Source: Hypsibius dujardini (lineage: Eukaryota; Tardigrada; Eutardigrada; Parachela; Hypsibiidae). Taken from it: a DNA stretch of 20,662 bases. The DNA is taken from assembly GCA_001579985.1 (NCBI GenBank), contig LRSR01013859.1, forward strand, positions 1 through 20,662, written 5' to 3'. Below, piece by piece: positions 1-8,280 of this stretch (position 1 is the stretch's first letter; each line of letters opens with the position of its first letter). The translations under genes and the position numbers were made by a program. The notes beneath the pieces are model-generated. The model was not told the origin of the DNA and made no database searches. It saw nothing but the letters and a program-made list of their open reading frames with translations.

Positions 1-26
1 TGTCTGTCTGTCTGTCTGTCTATCTA
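1..26. repeat. (TGTC)n microsatellite at window edge
   Basis: Six TGTC units plus a variant. It lies about 14 bases inside the intron after the donor at 39, the same place as the repeats in other introns of the spastizin homologue. It is cut by the window edge. Confidence 0.9.
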
Positions 27-39
27 CACAATACCATAC

Positions 40-956
40 CTCAGTCCGGCATCTCGAATGACCCGTCCACTCGGTTCCAAAATGGCCTCCTCAAAGTCCA
101 CCTCACTCGCACCGCGCCACCCCTTCTTCACTAGTACCATCAATCGATCCGACGGATACACTCGGAACAACCACGTTGGCAAATGCACAATCTTCTTCTT
201 GCGATCATACCACGTTGTTCTGGCCAGATAATCCGCCACCGCGGCATACCCCTGAGCCTCCAACAGCGCCCCATGCAAGACCCTCACATCGATCACATGC
301 TCGGAGTTAGCCATGAGAAAGCCGTTCTCCTTCCGGCGTGTCACGTTGAAGCGCCCCGGCTCATTGGTGTGTCGGAACGGGGACAATTCGTCATAGAGGT
401 CTTGCAGCGCCACCTGGCGGAACGGTCCGATTTCGTAGCGATACCGCCAGAAATGGACTCGTTGCCCAACATCATGATCGTTTTTAACGCTTTGGCTTCT
501 AGTGTGAACGTACGAGTGGATGAAGAGAAGATTGTATAAGTTGATCAACACGGCTGAGCGTTCGTTTTCCGTTTTGACACCCTCAAAGACGTCTCTTTCC
601 CGTAGAGCAGACAAACTGTTCAGACTCGACGACAGTTCTTCCCAAGTGATGCGAGTTGGGGAGTAAATGTTGTCTTTCAGCTGGGTGAACTGTTTCAACA
701 ACCGGACGAGTGCGGTAGCGATGATCTGAGTGGGAGTGGTCAAGGACGTCCGAGGATGACTGGTAGGAGGACCGGCGGAGTCGTTGAGAACAATGTTGCC
801 AGCGGAATGAGCGGATGTGAAATTGGCGTGATTGACGGATGGGGCGTGATGTACGGTGGTGTGGAGGAGGATCTGAGCGACGTCCAGGGAGAGGTTTTTG
901 ATGAAGGCGTCGATTTCGTTGGTGGGACGTTTGGACTTGAACATCTGTCGGAGGTG
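40..956 (-). CDS. ZFYVE26: Spastizin homologue, seventh visible exon with DUF547-like module
   Basis: The exon starts after ctatgcag at phase 0. The first third follows spastizin (HLRQMFKSKRPTNEIDAFIK; ALVRLLKQFTQL; ITWEEL, human-like SWKEL). From about 570 down to 130 the protein reads like DUF547: ERSAVLINLYNLLFIHSYV (family pattern ER-hydrophobic-INLYN-hydrophobic-IH), then RYEIGPFRQVALQDLYDEL, then DVRVLHGALLEAQ in the place of the usual DPR(I/V)HxAL, then IVHLPTWLFRVYPSD. The exon probably ends at position 40 (CTGAG|gtatgg, phase 2), because the family protein continues and CTGT repeats follow as in other introns. Otherwise a stop codon comes at 24-26. Confidence 0.78.
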
Positions 957-1098
957 CTGCATAGACAGACAAACATTCAGCGAGATAGACAGGCAGACAG
1001 ACAGATAGACAGACAGACAGACAAGCAGACAGGCAGACAGACAGACAGACAGGCAGGCAGACAGGCAGACAAACAGACAGACATGCAGACAGACAGGC

Positions 1099-1135
<37 letters not shown>

Positions 1136-3977
1136 TGCAGATAGACAGACAAGTACCACGAAAGCAGTGCAACTTACCCCATAACAGCTCTGATAGATCA
1201 AATCGAAGTTATCCATCTCTGATTCCATTTTCAACGAACCGGCGTAGCTCTTCATGAACGTCAGCATCGCCAGGAAATAATTCAACCTGCTGGCCTGCGG
1301 ATTACTCTGCACCTCCGCGATCACGTCCAAGAGACCGGTCGTAGCCGGCACATTCGTCCGGAAAATCTTTAGCAACTGCTTGGCCACGCCCAAACCGGCA
1401 TTCCCCGGTCGGCCCGGCTCGTTCACCACCGACTGGAGACGCCGCATCCGCACAGCCACTTCTTCCAGCAGCGCCGCCAAACTCTGCGCGGACACCGGGT
1501 TGAAGGGAACGGCGCGCACAAACGGCGGTTTCTGATTCAGCGTGACCTAGGCAAGGTGAAAAAATGACAACTTCTCAACTAATAATTTCCAATTTAAAAT
1601 CAGTAACTAAGATTCGAGTACACACGCGGCAAAAACCTCAGGCCGACCGAATTAAAGCCAACTATTTACCGGCGCCCAGCAAAATGGGGTGGTCGGAGTT
1701 TGAGCCATTTTGGCCAATGCGTGCAGCAGTTGACCACGCAGTCGGTTGATTGATTGACTTCGACTGCTCGTGTTAAATCAATGAATCAAGCGAGGGCACG
1801 CATTGGCCAAATTGGCTCAAACTCCGACCACCCCATTTTGCTGAGCGCCGGAAACTCACGGCCAATTCCAAGTTGATTTTGATGAAATCCTCAAACGCCC
1901 GCATCTCCGGTAGATTCATCGACTTGGTCGAGGGGAACCGGGCGGAATTGAGTTTCTCCATCGCGTCCGTCAGCGACTTCAACGGAGACGTCCCGTCTTT
2001 CTGCATCCGCAGGACGGCGAGGTCGACAGCGACCAGCACGGCGACGTGCTCGTCCGTCAGCTCGTGATACGGCGAAAGGGGTTGGTCCGAAAGGATCTCG
2101 AAACTCCCGAGGCGTTTCGTACGCTGGTCGCCTTTTTGACGGCTTTGTTTGACGGACTCTTGGAAGGCTTCCCCGAAGGTGATCTCCTGCAGCCAGTTGG
2201 CGTCCTCGAGGGCGAAGATTTTAATGACTTGATCGGCCAGATTGAACGTGCCGCGGTGCAGGCAGACACGGAGGAGCGAGCCCGGGCTAGCGAGCATCTT
2301 CTCAATGATGGACGTGTCCATGTGCTTCTTTAAGATCGTGGAAGCGCGTCGTTTTCGGCGTCTTCGTCTGGAAATAAAAAGAAAAAATGCCGATTTCGGA
2401 AACACATAGGCAGACAGACAGGCGATCATGCAGGCTTTTGTCTACCCAGACAAGGAGACAAAAGACAAGCGGCAATGCGTATAGGCAGACACCTATAATT
2501 TCAAACAGAGAGGACAACCGCTGCAAGAGGCATTTGTTTATTTAGAAAAGGGATACATACTCCCGTCAGGGAGAAAATCGAAACATCGAAATAAATAGCA
2601 AAATTCTGACAAAAAATAAGTTGACTTCAAAAAACCAGACAAAAAACCGACAAACAAAGACTTAAGACAATGTTAGAGACTTTAGCATGGCACCAGACGG
2701 ATCGACCAGACGGATCGACAAGACGGATGGAGCAGACGGATGGAGCAGACGGATCGACAAGACGGATGGAGCAGACGGATGGAGCAGACGGATGGAGCAG
2801 ACGGATCGACTAAACGGATCGACCAGACGGATGGACCAGACGGATCGACTAAACGGATCGACTAAACGGATCAACCAAACGGATCGACAAGACGGATGGA
2901 CCAGACGGATGGACCAGACAGATGGACCAGACGGATGGACCAAACGGATGGACAAGAAAGCTGTCAGGCATTCTGTAGTCGTGAGGGCCATTTAACGGCA
3001 TCTTCCACGATTTGTTCGAAAGCCCGGTTAAACAATCTCGGAATATGGTATCGAGCAGGCTGCGATGCTTGAGCATGCCTTCCCTTCTCATAATTCCACG
3101 AAGCGGGGAAAGAAAAACACAGACTCACAGAGGCAGAGACCACCACCAACCTTGAAGACTTCTTGGCGTCAAGTTTCCTCGTCAAAAACGACGGCCTCGC
3201 AAGATCCTCCGCGTAAGCCGAATTCAAACTCATCGGCACGTCCTTCGGGAACGTGACCACGCCCAGCCGCCAGGACGCGTCCGTCAATCGCTGCTGCAGC
3301 ACCTTCAACCGGGCAGGGATCTCACCCTTGCTCACTGACGTCACAAAGACCACTGACTTCTCTTCGGCCAATCCGTCGTCGTCGCGTACGGCCAGCGAGC
3401 TGATGACGACGTCCTTCAGCATCTGCAGGAGCTTCTGGACGAGTCTGTCGCTGCAGCAGGAGAAGCCGTCGCGGATCTGCTTGGCCGCGGAGGACCAGCT
3501 CTTGACGCTGTTGGTGTCGGTGTCGGTGCCGTCATTCATCATCATCATCATAATGCCGTCATCCACGAGATGGCCCTCTGCCATGTCGTTGCTGCGGACA
3601 AAGAGGAGCGAGAAGACGTCTTCGAGGATTTCGACGCGAAACTCAAGCGGTGTGAGGTCGCGGAGGAGCTTCTCGGCCTCGGTGACTTCTGCTCCGATGG
3701 CGTCTTCTACGAGAGAGACAAGATATTGTTAGAGCCAGCAGACGGACAAATAAACAAGCTGAAGAGAATGAGAATTAGACAGATTGACAGACAGATAACA
3801 AGCAAACAACCATAGCCACATAGACATGTCAATGTAAAGACAAGCAGACACATCCGTAGACAGATGACAAGACCGTTAGATAGAGATCCAATCCGGATGG
3901 AAGACAGACAGACAGACAGATAGACAAACAGACAAACAAACAGACAGACAGACAGACAGGCAAATAGGCAGACAGGC

Positions 3978-4021
<44 letters not shown>

Positions 4022-4616
4022 GGAGAGACAAACGTACCAGGAACATCAGAATTTTCCCGGTGTATACTGTGCCGCGAACTCCGTTTACTGGACACAGACA
4101 TCTTCCGATTGGCTGCATCGCGATAAATCGCCGTCATGATCAGGCCCAAAATACTATAACCTGTGTAGACCGCCAAGTCCCGGCTGCGACTCGCATCATC
4201 TACGGCGCCACACGAACTCGAGGATCGCTCGCGCACTTCCGTCGCTTCTTCGTCATCCGATTGAAAGCGTACAGTCTTCTTCACCGGCACTTCGGCTGCG
4301 CTGATTGAGCAGGTTATTGAGGGGAGGGATTGGATCGTTTCGCGGGTAATGTAATCGACACGAGCAAAATTGAGGATGGCGGGGAGGACGGAGGTCTCCT
4401 GCAGGTCCGCGAAGGCACGGTTGAAGAGCTCACCGAATTCAGAGTTCTTCGCAGTGGGGAATGACTCGTCGTCCTGGAGAGAACGGAAAGACTGCAGCTG
4501 CTCGATCACGCTGAGCTGGGCCTTTAGGATGGCACAGGCATTGTTTATCGCTTTCAGAACCTGCAAATCGAACCGTAATTAAGCGACATTTAAGACAGAC
4601 AGACAGTCAGACAGTC

Positions 4617-4665
<49 letters not shown>

Positions 4666-5502
4666 GCGCAAGCGTACCGGTGTGGAAGAGGGGCTGATAT
4701 GCTCTAGTAAAGCCGACAACTGAGGAAGCGCCCGATCTGATAACTCTTCTGCAAGGTCTTCCCAGCAGAGCAACGTCACCAGCTGGCCAAACGTCTTCGA
4801 TATCCATGATACTCTCCGCAAGACCACCTGAATGGCTTCTGCATTTCCTGACGCTGATAATGTCTGTATCAGTGCCTGCAAAAGTAAAGAATTCGTGCAC
4901 AATCAATCGATCAATCAACTGAAAGAAAGTACAGCCAATTAAAGCAGACAATCAATCAATCAATCAAACAGAATAAAGTACAGCAAATCAAGCAGACAAG
5001 TGTTGTTTAAATATATTTAAAAGGTATTTTAAATGGCTCGAAAAGCGGGTTCTAGTTTAAATAAAAAATATTTACTAATTCCGACACGTTATCTCAATTA
5101 TAAACAACAATAATGCAGACGAGGTGGAAGCGAATCTGGAAATTTGGAATCACTCCAGATCATCGATCAATCAATCAACCGCTTGACATAACGCATACTG
5201 AGACCGGATCTTAAACTGCACAATCAATCAAGTTAGCTAAACACTATGTGCCTATCTCGCTGTCAGCTTACCAGGACCGATTTCACAAAGTGCTCCTTCC
5301 GGAATACCACATCCTGGGCTAAAAGCGACGGCGAACATAACGTCGCAACCGTGGCATCCGGCGACAGCGTGAATGCATCAACGTGGACACCACGGGGGAA
5401 GGTGGAGTGAAGAGCTGATTGGAGCTCATCGAGACTCCCCCCGCTTCGCTGGCGGATTCTGTCCAACAGGTCGTCCATCGCTCCGTCATGCAGGCAGACA
5501 AA
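40..5502 (-). CDS. ZFYVE26: Spastizin homologue (ZFYVE26), middle part, seven exons
   Basis: Partial gene read right to left. Exons are 5502-5272, 4875-4678, 4560-4038, 3706-3151, 2367-1860, 1546-1178 and 956-40. All six internal junctions are GT-AG and phase-compatible (0,0,1,2,0,0), giving about 1,100 residues. Local matches, in the right order, to the human protein as I remember it include RVEILEDVFSLLFV (human-like RLELLENIFSLLLI), RLKVLQQRLTDASWRLGVVT, and SLLRVCLHRGTFNLADQV (human-like SLLASCILRGNFAEAHQV). Known role of the family: a large PI3P-binding protein that acts with spatacsin and AP-5 in lysosome reformation and autophagy, and at the midbody. Mutations cause spastic paraplegia SPG15. 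The FYVE finger is outside the window to the left. About 250-300 N-terminal family residues are not found upstream. The reading frame is intact, so I see no sign of a pseudogene. Confidence 0.85.
961..1152. repeat. (CAGA)n microsatellite in intron of the spastizin homologue
   Basis: About 190 bases of CAGA with CAGG, TAGA and CATG variants, filling nearly all of the 957-1177 intron. Read on the gene strand it is CTGT/CTGC. The divergence of the units indicates an old tract. Confidence 0.95.
1178..1546 (-). CDS. ZFYVE26: Spastizin homologue, sixth visible exon
   Basis: One hundred and twenty-three codons, phase 0 at both ends, between ttgcctag and GGG|gtaagt. SRLNYFLAMLTFMKSYAGSL matches the human-like SRQMDYLGTFFSYCSTLAAV. 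The intron that follows is dominated by CTGT repeats. An apparent long Cys/Leu/Ser frame that reads through the donor is an artefact of that repeat. Confidence 0.83.
1621..1661. mobile_element. Single arm of foldback family 2
   Basis: The stretch with GGCAAAAACCT and CGACCGAATTAA matches the arms of the element at 9267-9390. It is preceded by TA (1619-1620), as in the full element. Only one arm is present, directly next to the family 1 foldback, so it looks like a truncated copy. Confidence 0.6.
1669..1851. mobile_element. Palindromic element, foldback family 1, copy A
   Basis: Arms 1669-1724 and 1796-1851 are inverted copies with few mismatches (outermost CCGGCGC; core GGTCGGAGTTTGAGCC). 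The centre is TTGATTGATTGA-like. It occupies most of the 1547-1859 intron and starts nine bases after the donor. The arm core is shared with the element at 7827-8280, so this is a family rather than a chance hairpin. Confidence 0.82.
1860..2367 (-). CDS. ZFYVE26: Spastizin homologue, fifth visible exon
   Basis: This exon starts after tttatttccag with one base completing an arginine codon and ends in phase 0 at GCC|gtgagt. It opens with the basic stretch RRRRKRR, then the best family signature, MLASPGSLLRVCLHRGTF. VAVLVAVDLAVLRMQKD follows and matches the human-like AMAAFDLACSQCQLWK. The content is helical and solenoid-like, with no catalytic motif. Confidence 0.88.
2368..2692. other. Intron sequence, no gene
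   Basis: The part of the 783-base intron next to the fifth visible exon. It is A-rich on the plus strand, with scattered CAGACA words (2408-2500) that look like decayed microsatellite. I see no exon or hairpin. Confidence 0.6.
2693..2955. repeat. 13-bp minisatellite, about 20 units
   Basis: Unit CAGACGGATGGAG or CAGACGGATCGAC, with AAGACGG, TAAACGG and CAAACGG variants. It lies in the 2368-3150 intron. Because 13 is not a multiple of three, long open frames appear on both strands. I treat these as non-coding. Confidence 0.93.
2963..3108. repeat. Dispersed repeat, copy A
   Basis: About 145 bases, with the same-orientation partner at 5573-5716. Shared blocks include CTGTAGTCGTG, CACGATTTGTTCGAAAGCCC, GGTATCGAG and TTCTCATAATTCC. 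Small length differences occur between blocks. It sits in the spastizin intron, close to the donor at 3150. GTTCGAA with flanking bases vaguely resembles a Pol III B box, but I see no convincing A box. Confidence 0.8.
3151..3706 (-). CDS. ZFYVE26: Spastizin homologue, fourth visible exon
   Basis: The exon starts after cgtag (phase 1 entry) and ends in phase 2 at AAG|gttggt. It carries the two clearest family matches: LEFRVEILEDVFSLLFV, and ARLKVLQQRLTDASWRLGVVT read across its second half. A run of five methionines (ATG trinucleotide repeat, about 3536-3553) sits in a poorly conserved linker. A stronger-looking donor, gtgagt, lies 22 bases further on. I chose gttggt because only it keeps the phase of the next exon and reconstructs a basic SSRRRRRKRR stretch that the human protein also has at this point. 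Confidence 0.85.
3901..4030. repeat. (CAGA)n microsatellite in intron of the spastizin homologue
   Basis: About 130 bases. On the gene strand it begins about seven bases after the donor at 4037. The 4-mer is purest near the donor (about 3970-4020) and decays into looser CAGA-like sequence towards 3730-3900. Confidence 0.95.
4038..4560 (-). CDS. ZFYVE26: Spastizin homologue, third visible exon
   Basis: This exon starts in phase 0 after gatttgcag and ends in phase 1 at CCTG|gtacgt, about 174 codons. Matches to the remembered human protein are SVLPAILNFARVDYITRETI (human-like SVLYTLHHLTNLPALREEDV) and LAVYTGYSILGLIMTAIY (human-like LTLYQGFCAMKYAIYAL). Between and after them lies a serine- and arginine-rich low-complexity stretch (ERSSSSCGAVDDASRSRD and KRSSRHSIHREN), probably disordered. 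Confidence 0.85.
4593..4666. repeat. (CAGA)n microsatellite in intron of the spastizin homologue
   Basis: About 74 bases with two CAGT variants, making up most of the 117-base intron 4561-4677. It begins about 11 bases after the donor on the gene strand. Confidence 0.95.
4678..4875 (-). CDS. ZFYVE26: Spastizin homologue, second visible exon
   Basis: Sixty-six codons, phase 0 at both ends, between acceptor ttttgcag and donor CCG|gtacgc. The segment FGQLVTLLCWEDLAEEL lines up with a human-like FRPLSCLLVLLGWTHCQ, in the expected order after the previous exon. It is predicted helical, as is most of this protein. The donor is followed within about 12 bases by a CTGT repeat tract. Confidence 0.82.
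4876..5271. other. Intron sequence of the spastizin homologue
   Basis: A 396-base intron that is AT-rich and contains three patches of (CAAT)n, at about 4900-4920, 4948-4970 and 5160-5180. It has no CTGT tract, unlike four of the other introns. Confidence 0.7.
5272..5502 (-). CDS. ZFYVE26: Spastizin homologue, first visible exon
   Basis: Seventy-seven open codons between a possible acceptor (ctacag, just right of 5502) and a clear donor (CTG|gtaagc at 5271). The stretch TLSPDATVATLCSPSLLAQ resembles the part of human spastizin that precedes its first helical repeat region. An ATG at 5478 has a good Kozak context (purine at -3, G at +4), so translation could start there rather than continue from an upstream exon. 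I see no coding exon on this strand between 5503 and 7342. The human protein has roughly 250-300 residues before this point, so either the first exons lie far upstream or the N-terminus is shorter here. Confidence 0.7.
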
Positions 5503-5572
5503 CTGTAGCTAAACAGAACTTGAATTTAAAGTTCGCGTATGGAAGATGAAAAATATTAAAACTGAAGAAGTT

Positions 5573-5716
5573 GTGAGGCGCTCTGTAGTCGTGGGGATTA
5601 TTTCACGGCATCCCCACGATTTGTTCGAAAGCCCCGCGGTTTGTTAATCTTGGAATCGGGTATCGAGTTGGCAGCTATGCTTTAACATGCCTTCTCTTCT
5701 CATAATTCCGGAGAAG
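5573..5716. repeat. Dispersed repeat, copy B
   Basis: Partner of 2963-3108, same orientation, about 70 bases right of the first visible exon of the spastizin homologue. No terminal repeat or tail is obvious, so the class is unknown. Confidence 0.8.
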
Positions 5717-5761
5717 TAGCAAAAAAATGTGCAGGAGATGGGCGGAAAAAATCTTACCGTT

Positions 5762-5974
5762 GCAGGGGAAAATTCCGACACTTCAAAGCAAATCAATCAA
5801 TCAAGCGCATGAGTGTACAGAGAAACACCGCAGGTGAAAATTCCGACACTTTGCCAAGCAAATCAACCAATCAAGCGTGTGAGTGTACAGAGAAACACCG
5901 CAGGTGAAAATTCAGTCACTTTGCCAAGCAAAGCAATCAATCAATCAAGCGCGTGAGCGTACAGAGAAACGCCG
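5762..5974. repeat. Tandem repeat, three units of about 70 bp
   Basis: Units start at 5762, 5830 and 5900, each with GCAGGTGAAAATTC, a (CAAT)n patch, and GTGTACAGAGAAAC. Length changes come mostly from the CAAT patch. It lies in the non-coding stretch between the spastizin homologue and the first small gene. Confidence 0.92.
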
Positions 5975-6352
5975 CGAGAAAAGAGCTTCAGAAAAGTCGC
6001 TTGACTCGCTTTCTCAGTCATCTCATCAGCTTCTTCATCGTTTCAGAATTAATTTGAGACATTAGAATTATAAAAACCAACAAAAAATGATGGTCTCAAA
6101 AAAAATACCCGGTCATTTTGCATTTCGAATGATGGGAAGACGATCGTGCAGTTTTCCATCAGGGGTCTTGTGGGTGTGGCCTAGGGGCGGGGTGGGCACC
6201 AGTGACATTGGGGGAAATGTGTTAAACGGTCAGCTGGGCCCCGTTGGCCGGCTCGCCGCCTTTCAACCTGAACTTTCACACATTTAATCTCACATGCTTC
6301 ACATTAAACACGTGGAACCGAGTCGTCGATCCCGTGCAGAGGTATATTCATA
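5975..6352. other. Non-coding stretch
   Basis: No convincing exon, repeat or hairpin. A GGGGCGGGG-containing patch lies near 6181-6194. A 66-codon frame at 6087-6287 has no coding character that I recognise. Confidence 0.5.
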
Positions 6353-6469
6353 CGTGACCATATAATAGCACTATCTGAGTCAAGCCATTTAACTCGGCTC
6401 CTGTACGCAGGTATGCATCGATCGAGCTAAGTGCTTAACTCGGTTAGCGCTATAATATGGCTACGCATG
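6353..6469. mobile_element. TA-flanked palindromic MITE, foldback family 2, copy A
   Basis: A 117-bp element between TA (6351-6352) and TA (6470-6471). The arms read CCATATAATAGC and its inverse, then TTAACTCGG repeated inverted. The centre (TGTACGCAGG, ATGCATCGATCGAG) resembles the centre of 9267-9390. TA duplication is what Tc1/mariner-type transposition leaves. Confidence 0.72.
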
Positions 6470-6584
6470 TACACAGAGCAGGGCCCTCTGTGTGTGTGTG
6501 ATTAACCTTGTCATCTGACGCCCGGTCTATCGGTACACATACCTACACGCGCTGCAACAATCGATCGCTCCAAGGCCAATTCAT

Positions 6585-7026
6585 ATTAGGCAACATGCGC
6601 CATGACACGACGCCACGACGCCACGACGTGCAACTGATCGTGAGATCGTGTGTGTGAGTCACACCAACGGCTCACGATTTCACGGGCAAATCGGCAACTT
6701 CCTCGTGAACTTGTGTGCAGCAACACACGAGCACACACAACACAAGAAATACAGTCAACGACGAGATTGAGTACACCGAAAGGTGCGAGGAATGGGCAAA
6801 AGGGGCGGGGCAAGGGGTGGTTTCAAACAATCGACCAATCAACCATCTGAGCATCCCCTGCCCCGCCCCTTTCGCCCATACCCCGGACCCTCCAGTGTCA
6901 TCAATCTTGTCGTTGATTGTATTTATTACTGGTCTGTTCCGTTTTTGTTCCACAATCGAACACTTCGTTTCTTTGTGTTTTCGTTGTCGGAAAAGGATTC
7001 TTGTGTCATGGCGCATGTTGCTTAAT
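6585..7026. mobile_element. Element with 24-bp terminal inverted repeats, carrying a nested MITE
   Basis: Terminal arms GCAACATGCGCCATGACAC (left, 6590-6608) and its inverse (right, 7003-7021) match perfectly and extend to ATTA at the edges. The inner sequence is poorly symmetrical except for the separate element at 6752-6919. No transposase frame is visible, so it is non-autonomous. Confidence 0.75.
6752..6919. mobile_element. TA-flanked palindromic MITE, foldback family 3, copy A
   Basis: Flanked by TA at 6750-6751 and 6920-6921. Ends CAGTCAACGACGAGATTG and inverse CAATCAACGACAAGATTG. The inner arms carry AAAGGGGCGGGGCA and its inverse. It is nested inside the 6585-7026 element, so it is the younger insertion or was carried in it. 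Confidence 0.82.
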
Positions 7027-7341
7027 AGCACGCTACGAGCTAAGACGTTTCCTCCTTCACCATGACATTTCATAAACACTCTTTTTTTTCACTCAGCAAA
7101 TAGAAAACCCGTTTTATGCCCATTCAGACAACGAAATATCATCGCGGATTGTGTGAAAGTTGGTTTTTTCGCGTGGGAATCCACAACGAAGCAGTATTTC
7201 CGATATTTTATGCGAGGAAACAGCAAAACACATTTCACACTTCACACGAATCAACGAAACACAATTCACTTCCGTTACTTCATCTCAAGCGCATTTTCTA
7301 TTTTTTATTTTTTGTTTTTACTAAATATTGTATTTATTCAG
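7027..7341 (+). promoter_or_regulatory. Upstream region of small-family gene 1 with a 3' splice site at the ATG
   Basis: It ends in a long pyrimidine tract (7290-7320), a TACTAA branch-like word at 7319-7324 and TTATTCAG ending at 7341, two bases before the start codon. This reads as a 3' splice acceptor for a 5'-UTR intron or for spliced-leader addition. No clear TATA box. Confidence 0.5.
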
Positions 7342-7342
7342 T

Positions 7343-7765
7343 ATGGCGTCTTCTGCCTTGACGAAGGATGTGACGGAGAAATCCTCTCCCGGTTTGGATG
7401 ATGACAAGACGACCGGCGACGCCAACTCGGAGAGCAACCTCGAAGCGGCTCTGGCGAAAGATCCGGAGAACGCGCTGATTTATTCGACCGGCATTCCGGA
7501 GGATCCGAATGAGGCGACAACTGGCAACTACAAACCTTATCGGCACGGCAAAATGGATGACTGGAGTGATGAGGAGAAGGCGGATCGACGCTTCCCCTTG
7601 GTCTCACAGGATTCTTTTGAGAAGTACGAACCGGCATCGAAGAAACCAACTCGTGCGAGCGTCAAGAGTGCTAAGAGCGAGCGTCAAGAATGTCTGGATA
7701 CTTGTGACGCACTGGCGCTGAAGCAGATGGAAGGAAACACAACTTCGCCAGGAGTGCGTCAGTAA
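7343..7765 (+). CDS. Small acidic protein, tandem family copy 1
   Basis: An intronless 140-codon gene that I do not recognise. ATG at 7343 is chosen because all five copies then begin M-(A/S)-(S/T). Visible parts: Ser/Asp/Lys-rich start (residues 1-38), motif DPENALIYSTGIP (about 41-53), GNYKPYRHGKMDDWSDEEKA (about 61-80), a Lys/Ser linker, and CDALALKQMEGN near the end (about 121-132). No signal peptide or membrane segment, so probably soluble and intracellular. Compared with copy 2, the core has mostly third-position changes, which argues for selection on the protein. A possible splice acceptor sits right before the ATG. A palindromic element starts about 60 bases after the stop. No function is assigned. 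Confidence 0.88.
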   Translation: MASSALTKDVTEKSSPGLDDDKTTGDANSESNLEAALAKDPENALIYSTGIPEDPNEATTGNYKPYRHGKMDDWSDEEKADRRFPLVSQDSFEKYEPASKKPTRASVKSAKSERQECLDTCDALALKQMEGNTTSPGVRQ

Positions 7766-7826
7766 AGGAGAAAAATGTGTTGACTGCTTATAATGATAAT
7801 TAATTGTGGATAATTGAAGAAGAATA

Positions 7827-8280
7827 CACACTTGCTTTTATTCCCGATGTGTCCAAGTTAAAGCCACCCTTTATGCTTTGGCCCACCAAACTAGGGAGGT
7901 CCGAGTTCGAGCCAATTCGAGCCAACGCGAGCAGCTGCTTTCGATCGATCAATTGATTGAGCAAATTCGTCTTTTGGCTGTCAAGCGTCCTTGATTGATA
8001 TCTTGAGTGTTTTTCGATGCCAAAAATGCCCCCAGCTTAGTAAGCCACGCCCTGTAACGCCGACCAAAGTTACATTTTGTATATGTCCGCCGTTCTGTTC
8101 TCCGATGGCTGGGGGAGTTCAATCAATAATCAATCAATCGTTGAAAAGCAACAGCACGCGGCAGCTGAAATTGGCTCGAACTCGGACACCCCTATTTTTC
8201 TGGGCCATAGCTTAAAGGGTGGCTTTAACTTGGGCAGGTGGCTTTAACTTGGGCATGTAGACATTAAAAGCAAGTGTGTT
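7827..8280. mobile_element. Palindromic element, foldback family 1, copy B
   Basis: TA lies next to both ends (7825-7826; 8281-8282). Outer arms CACTTGCTTTTA with inverse. Then CCAAGTTAAAGCCACC, which is present twice in tandem in the right arm (8217-8255). Then GGTCCGAGTTCGAGCCAATT with inverse at about 8168-8190. The core matches the foldback in the spastizin intron (1669-1851). It probably lies in or just after the 3' UTR of copy 1. Confidence 0.82.

Noticed and set aside
583-1519. Long minus-strand frames rich in Cys, Leu, Ser and Val
   Set aside because: They are translations of the CTGT microsatellite, whose 4-base unit stays open in several frames. The spliced spastizin exons on either side explain the real coding sequence.
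2662-2995. Opposite-strand frames of about 100 codons
   Set aside because: Both come from the 13-bp minisatellite inside an intron. The amino-acid repeats mirror the DNA unit.
3123-3128. gtgagt as donor of the fourth visible spastizin exon
   Set aside because: A better consensus than gttggt, but it leaves phase 0, which does not fit the next exon, and adds residues that break the basic stretch shared with the human protein.
3829-4118. Cys/Leu/Ser frames after the third visible exon
   Set aside because: Same repeat artefact. The exon ends at a good donor at 4037.
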